Source of the DNA: Nitrospira sp.
Lineage (GTDB): Bacteria; Nitrospirota; Nitrospiria; Nitrospirales; Nitrospiraceae
NCBI GenBank assembly: GCA_015903945.1
Contig: JABMDL010000002.1
Span: forward strand, 62,001 to 126,000
Reading direction: 5' to 3'
Length of the DNA: 64,000 bases
Below, in pieces: positions 61,544-64,000 of the stretch (positions are counted from its first letter, which is position 1; every line of letters starts with the position of its first letter). The position numbers and the translations under genes are program-made. The notes beneath the pieces were generated by a model that was not told the origin of the DNA, did no database searches, and saw only the letters and a program-made list of their open reading frames with translations.

Positions 61544-63628
61544 ATGCGCGAACTACTGAAAGTGGATGGGAAAGACTGCAAGAACCTCGACCGCGCGTTG
61601 AGTCTCGAATGGCTGGAAACGAACGGCCGAGGTGGGTTTGCATCGGGCACGGTCGCCGGTGCCAACACCCGTCGATATCATGCCCTGCTGTTGACTGCAC
61701 GCAAGCCGCCGGCTGAACGCGTCGTCCTCGTCAATCACCTCGAAGAATGGATCGACCTCAACGGGCGGGTATTTCCTCTCTCAACCAATCTGTATCCGGG
61801 AACGGTTCATCCAGCCGGTTACACATACTGTGTAGAGTTTTCCTCCGTCCCATGGCCGACATGGACCTTCGATTGCGGCGGTGTCATGGTTCAGCGAGAA
61901 ATCCTGTGTGTGCCAGGGCATGATCTTGTAATCGTGCGATGGAAGTCGCTCAGTTCGAGACAGCCCCTCATGACACTTCGTGTCAGGCCGATGCTGAGCG
62001 GACGCGACTACCACGGGACTCATCACGAGAATACAACCCTCTCGACGCAAGCGGCTATCAAGCCTGAATTGATATCGTGGCAACCCTATCCTGATGTGCC
62101 TGCTGTGCGGGCCATTCACTCGGGCGAGTACCGCCATGAGCCGGATTGGTTCCGGCATGTCCAGTTTCCGGTGGAGCGGGAACGCGGGCTCGATTGTGAA
62201 GAAGATTGGTGGTCGCCGGGAGAGTTTGGATTTGAGATCGAACCCGGGGAAGAACGGACCCTGGTGTTGACGAGCGAACAAGGCGATGGCCTCGATCCGA
62301 ATGCCATTGCCAAACGGGAAAAATTGCGCCGTAAACGGTCGGACCAAGTCGAGCCGGGGACAGATACGTTGGCCGACTCGCTTCAATGCGCAACGGGCGC
62401 CTACCTGTGTGAGCGAGGCATCGGGAAGACGGTGATCGCCGGTTATCCGTGGTTCACCGATTGGGGGCGGGATACATTCATTTCCTTGCCAGGTCTGTGT
62501 CTTGTGACAGGCAGGCTCGACAGTGCGTGGCAGATCATCAAATCGTTCGCCGCCCATGTTTCGGATGGTATGGTGCCGAACCGCTTTCCCGATGCCGGAC
62601 AGCAGCCGGAGTACAACACGATCGATGCCTCCCTGTGGTTCATCCAGGCGATCGGCCGCTATCTGGACTACAGCGGCGATGAGGCGCGAGTCCGCACCAT
62701 CGCATGGCCGGCGGTGAAACAGATCCTCGATGGGTATCGGCGCGGCACCCGCTATAACATTCATATGGATAGAGACGGGCTCATCGTCGGTGGAGTAATC
62801 GGTTCGCAGCTGACATGGATGGATGCGAAGATCGGAGAGTGGGTCGTCACTCCACGGCAGGGAAAGCCGGTAGAAATTCAAGCCCTGTGGGTTCGGGCCT
62901 TGGAAATCGGAATGCGCCTGGCTGAACGATTTGGCAAATCCGCCTATGCAGACCGTTGTCGGAGACTTCGAGCCCTGGCCATGAAATCGTTCCGCACCAA
63001 GTTCTGGAACGAGGCGGGGGGATTTCTCTATGACGTGATTGATGGGCCGGAGGGTCACGATGCGTCGATCCGCCCGAATCAAATCTATGCGCTCAGTCTC
63101 TGCGATAATTTGGTGGCTCGAGAACAAGCCGAGCAGATCCTGACGGTCGTCAAAGACCACCTCCTCACGCCCATAGGGCTGCGCACGCTCTCACCGAGAG
63201 ACAGTCGGTATCGGCCCCGCTATGAGGGGGGCGTGGCCGAGCGGGATGGCGCCTACCATCAAGGAACCGTGTGGCCGTTTCTATTGGGTCCATTCGTGAC
63301 GGCATGGGTGAAGACATTTGGGAAGAGCGCTCAGGTGAAGGCACAAGCAAGGACATTTCTAAACGGGCTAGAAACACATCTGGGAGAGGCGTGCGTGGGA
63401 CAGGTATCAGAAGTATTCGACGGCGATGCCCCGCATACCCCGCGTGGGTGTCCGGCCCAAGCCTGGTCCGTTGCGGAACCGTTACGGGCCATGATCGAAG
63501 ATCTCGACATCGCCATGTCGGTTCATTCAGTCAAGGCTGAACGAGCCGGTAACCGTCACCGCAAGGAGATTCCAGACAAAAAACCTGCCGAGCTACGACG
63601 CGGATCAGGAAGGAAACCCTCCCGGTAA
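61544..63628 (+). CDS. Amylo-alpha-1,6-glucosidase (glycogen debranching enzyme)
   Basis: 694 residues. The N-terminal GDE_N domain has LEWLETNGRGGFASGTVAGANTRRYHALLL. The C-terminal (alpha/alpha)6 glucosidase domain has TVIAGYPWFTDWGRDTFISLPGL, NRFPDAGQQPEYNTIDASLWFIQAIG and YHQGTVWPFLLGPFVTAWVK near the end. It releases alpha-1,6-linked glucose from glycogen-type branches. The GH63-like gene precedes it on the same strand, so the two may act on one storage polysaccharide. The basic C-terminal tail (RHRKEIPDKKPAELRRGSGRKPSR) is extra. Confidence 0.93.
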   Translation: MRELLKVDGKDCKNLDRALSLEWLETNGRGGFASGTVAGANTRRYHALLLTARKPPAERVVLVNHLEEWIDLNGRVFPLSTNLYPGTVHPAGYTYCVEFSSVPWPTWTFDCGGVMVQREILCVPGHDLVIVRWKSLSSRQPLMTLRVRPMLSGRDYHGTHHENTTLSTQAAIKPELISWQPYPDVPAVRAIHSGEYRHEPDWFRHVQFPVERERGLDCEEDWWSPGEFGFEIEPGEERTLVLTSEQGDGLDPNAIAKREKLRRKRSDQVEPGTDTLADSLQCATGAYLCERGIGKTVIAGYPWFTDWGRDTFISLPGLCLVTGRLDSAWQIIKSFAAHVSDGMVPNRFPDAGQQPEYNTIDASLWFIQAIGRYLDYSGDEARVRTIAWPAVKQILDGYRRGTRYNIHMDRDGLIVGGVIGSQLTWMDAKIGEWVVTPRQGKPVEIQALWVRALEIGMRLAERFGKSAYADRCRRLRALAMKSFRTKFWNEAGGFLYDVIDGPEGHDASIRPNQIYALSLCDNLVAREQAEQILTVVKDHLLTPIGLRTLSPRDSRYRPRYEGGVAERDGAYHQGTVWPFLLGPFVTAWVKTFGKSAQVKAQARTFLNGLETHLGEACVGQVSEVFDGDAPHTPRGCPAQAWSVAEPLRAMIEDLDIAMSVHSVKAERAGNRHRKEIPDKKPAELRRGSGRKPSR

Positions 63629-63660
63629 GTTCTTCCATCGGTCCCCCCGGCGTTGATCTC

Positions 63661-63690
63661 TTGACAGTCACAGGATGCATCCGTACCCTC
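63661..63690 (+). promoter_or_regulatory. Sigma70-type promoter for the GlcG/HbpS-like gene
   Basis: TTGACA (63661-63666), an 18-base spacer and TACCCT (63685-63690); the leader is about 48 bases. The -10 box is weak, but the -35 is perfect and AGGAGG follows before the ATG. Confidence 0.45.
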
Positions 63691-63744
63691 GGAAACGGAA
63701 CCTGAACAAGCTTTGGTAGGATTCTAGCTCATAGGAGGCTGGTC

Positions 63745-64000
63745 ATGATGAAGAATACCGGTATCAGGGGTAGAGAACGAAAGACCCTCGCGGTGGCCGG
63801 CGCCGCGCTCTCCCTGCTATTCGGCATCACAGCACTGCAGGCAGCCGGTGCCGACGAACTGCCGAGGGAGGCGACATTGCCGCTTGGGATGGCCAGCAAG
63901 GCTGTCCAAGCGGCGCTGGAATCTTGTAAGAAAGACGGATATCGCGTGAGCGTCTCGGTGGTGGATCGGGCCGGTGTGCTGCGTGCCATGGGGCGGGCCG
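63745..64000 (+). CDS. Secreted GlcG/HbpS-like (DUF336) heme-binding-type protein (3' partial)
   Basis: The window ends inside this gene after about 85 residues. It begins with a signal peptide (KTLAVAGAALSLLFGITALQAAGADE). Then comes LPLGMASKAVQAALESCKKDGYRVSVSVVDRAGVLRAMGR, the N-terminal pattern of the GlcG/HbpS family (A-x-x-A-x-x-x-C-x-x-x-G-Y-x-V-[ST]-V-x-[VI]-V-D-x-x-G). HbpS binds heme and helps sense redox stress in Streptomyces; many relatives are unstudied. AGGAGG precedes the ATG by 7 bases. The antisense ORF 63729-63989 is a shadow. Confidence 0.8.
   Translation, partial: MMKNTGIRGRERKTLAVAGAALSLLFGITALQAAGADELPREATLPLGMASKAVQAALESCKKDGYRVSVSVVDRAGVLRAMGRA

Noticed and set aside
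61781-63160. 459-residue minus-strand ORF opposite the debranching enzyme
   Set aside because: Shadow of the plus-strand gene, which has clear family motifs; the antisense protein resembles nothing.

Overview
The window is a stretch of moderately GC-rich bacterial chromosome, gene-dense and mostly housekeeping, with two tRNA genes, no rRNA and no CRISPR array. The gene mix (long-form HflX, ClpC, a MacAB-type exporter, an FprA-type flavoprotein, FmdB and PilZ proteins, a GH63-like glucosidase beside a debranching enzyme) and a short palindromic intergenic repeat that I associate from memory with Nitrospira point to the Nitrospirota, most likely Nitrospira. This assignment is inference; no marker here proves it.

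Layout. 1-5.4 kb: end of a beta-propeller protein, cyclophilin, lipoprotein, dolichol-phosphate-mannose-synthase-like glycosyltransferase, a lone HicB-like protein, an FprA-like reductase and NAD kinase. 5.6-8.2 kb: clpC with its own promoter and a perfect 16-bp-stem terminator. 8.2-15.6 kb: one tightly packed set, tsaD-hflX-nth-yicC-gmk-rpoZ-coaBC-TPR, with several ATGA-type overlaps. 15.6-18.7 kb: aroQ-efp-accB-accC behind a good sigma70-type promoter. 18.8-22.2 kb: a MacA/MacB exporter whose permease gene is frameshifted near its 3' end. 22.2-25.5 kb (minus strand): YidB-like, RusA, MraZ, a BldC-like HTH protein, FmdB and ComF. 25.6-30.5 kb: an ABC ATPase overlapping a dihydroorotate dehydrogenase, a small LuxR-type regulator on the other strand, and a large FtsX-like permease. 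30.6-34.1 kb: PilZ protein, tRNA-Met, a MITE-like repeat, a short-chain dehydrogenase, two small secreted proteins and a lone YgiT-type zinc finger protein.

34.3-44.3 kb (minus strand): grpE-dnaK-dnaJ-rsmE, then valS-nadC-birA-coaX. 44.4-47.3 kb: a 39-residue, extremely basic protein missing from the ORF track, an unusual response regulator, a HAD hydrolase and a sirtuin. 47.4-51.2 kb: a ketopantoate-reductase-like protein fused to a sulfite-oxidase-fold domain, an SGNH-like hydrolase, a small membrane protein and a MATE exporter. 51.3-57 kb: a Cas4-like/DUF2779 nuclease, a GIY-YIG protein next to tRNA-Ser(CGA), a phosphopantetheinyl transferase, thiI, trxB and coaE. 57-64 kb: a beta-helix protein, a 61-residue protein with a TTG start, two large glycan-degrading enzymes and the start of a GlcG/HbpS-like protein.

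How the genes connect. Coenzyme A biosynthesis and use recur across the window without being clustered: coaBC, coaX, coaE, a phosphopantetheinyl transferase and a PanE-like fusion. Biotin-dependent fatty-acid initiation is represented by accB and accC plus birA, and NAD metabolism by nadK, nadC and a sirtuin. Proteostasis is covered by ClpC and GrpE-DnaK-DnaJ. The clearest unusual items are the PanE/SUOX-fold fusion, the broken macB permease, the 21-bp perfect inverted repeat running into the tRNA-Ser 3' end, the MITE-like repeat, the MraZ-HTH-RusA group away from any division cluster, and the hidden 39-residue basic protein. I did not find a clear multi-gene defence or novel enzymatic system.
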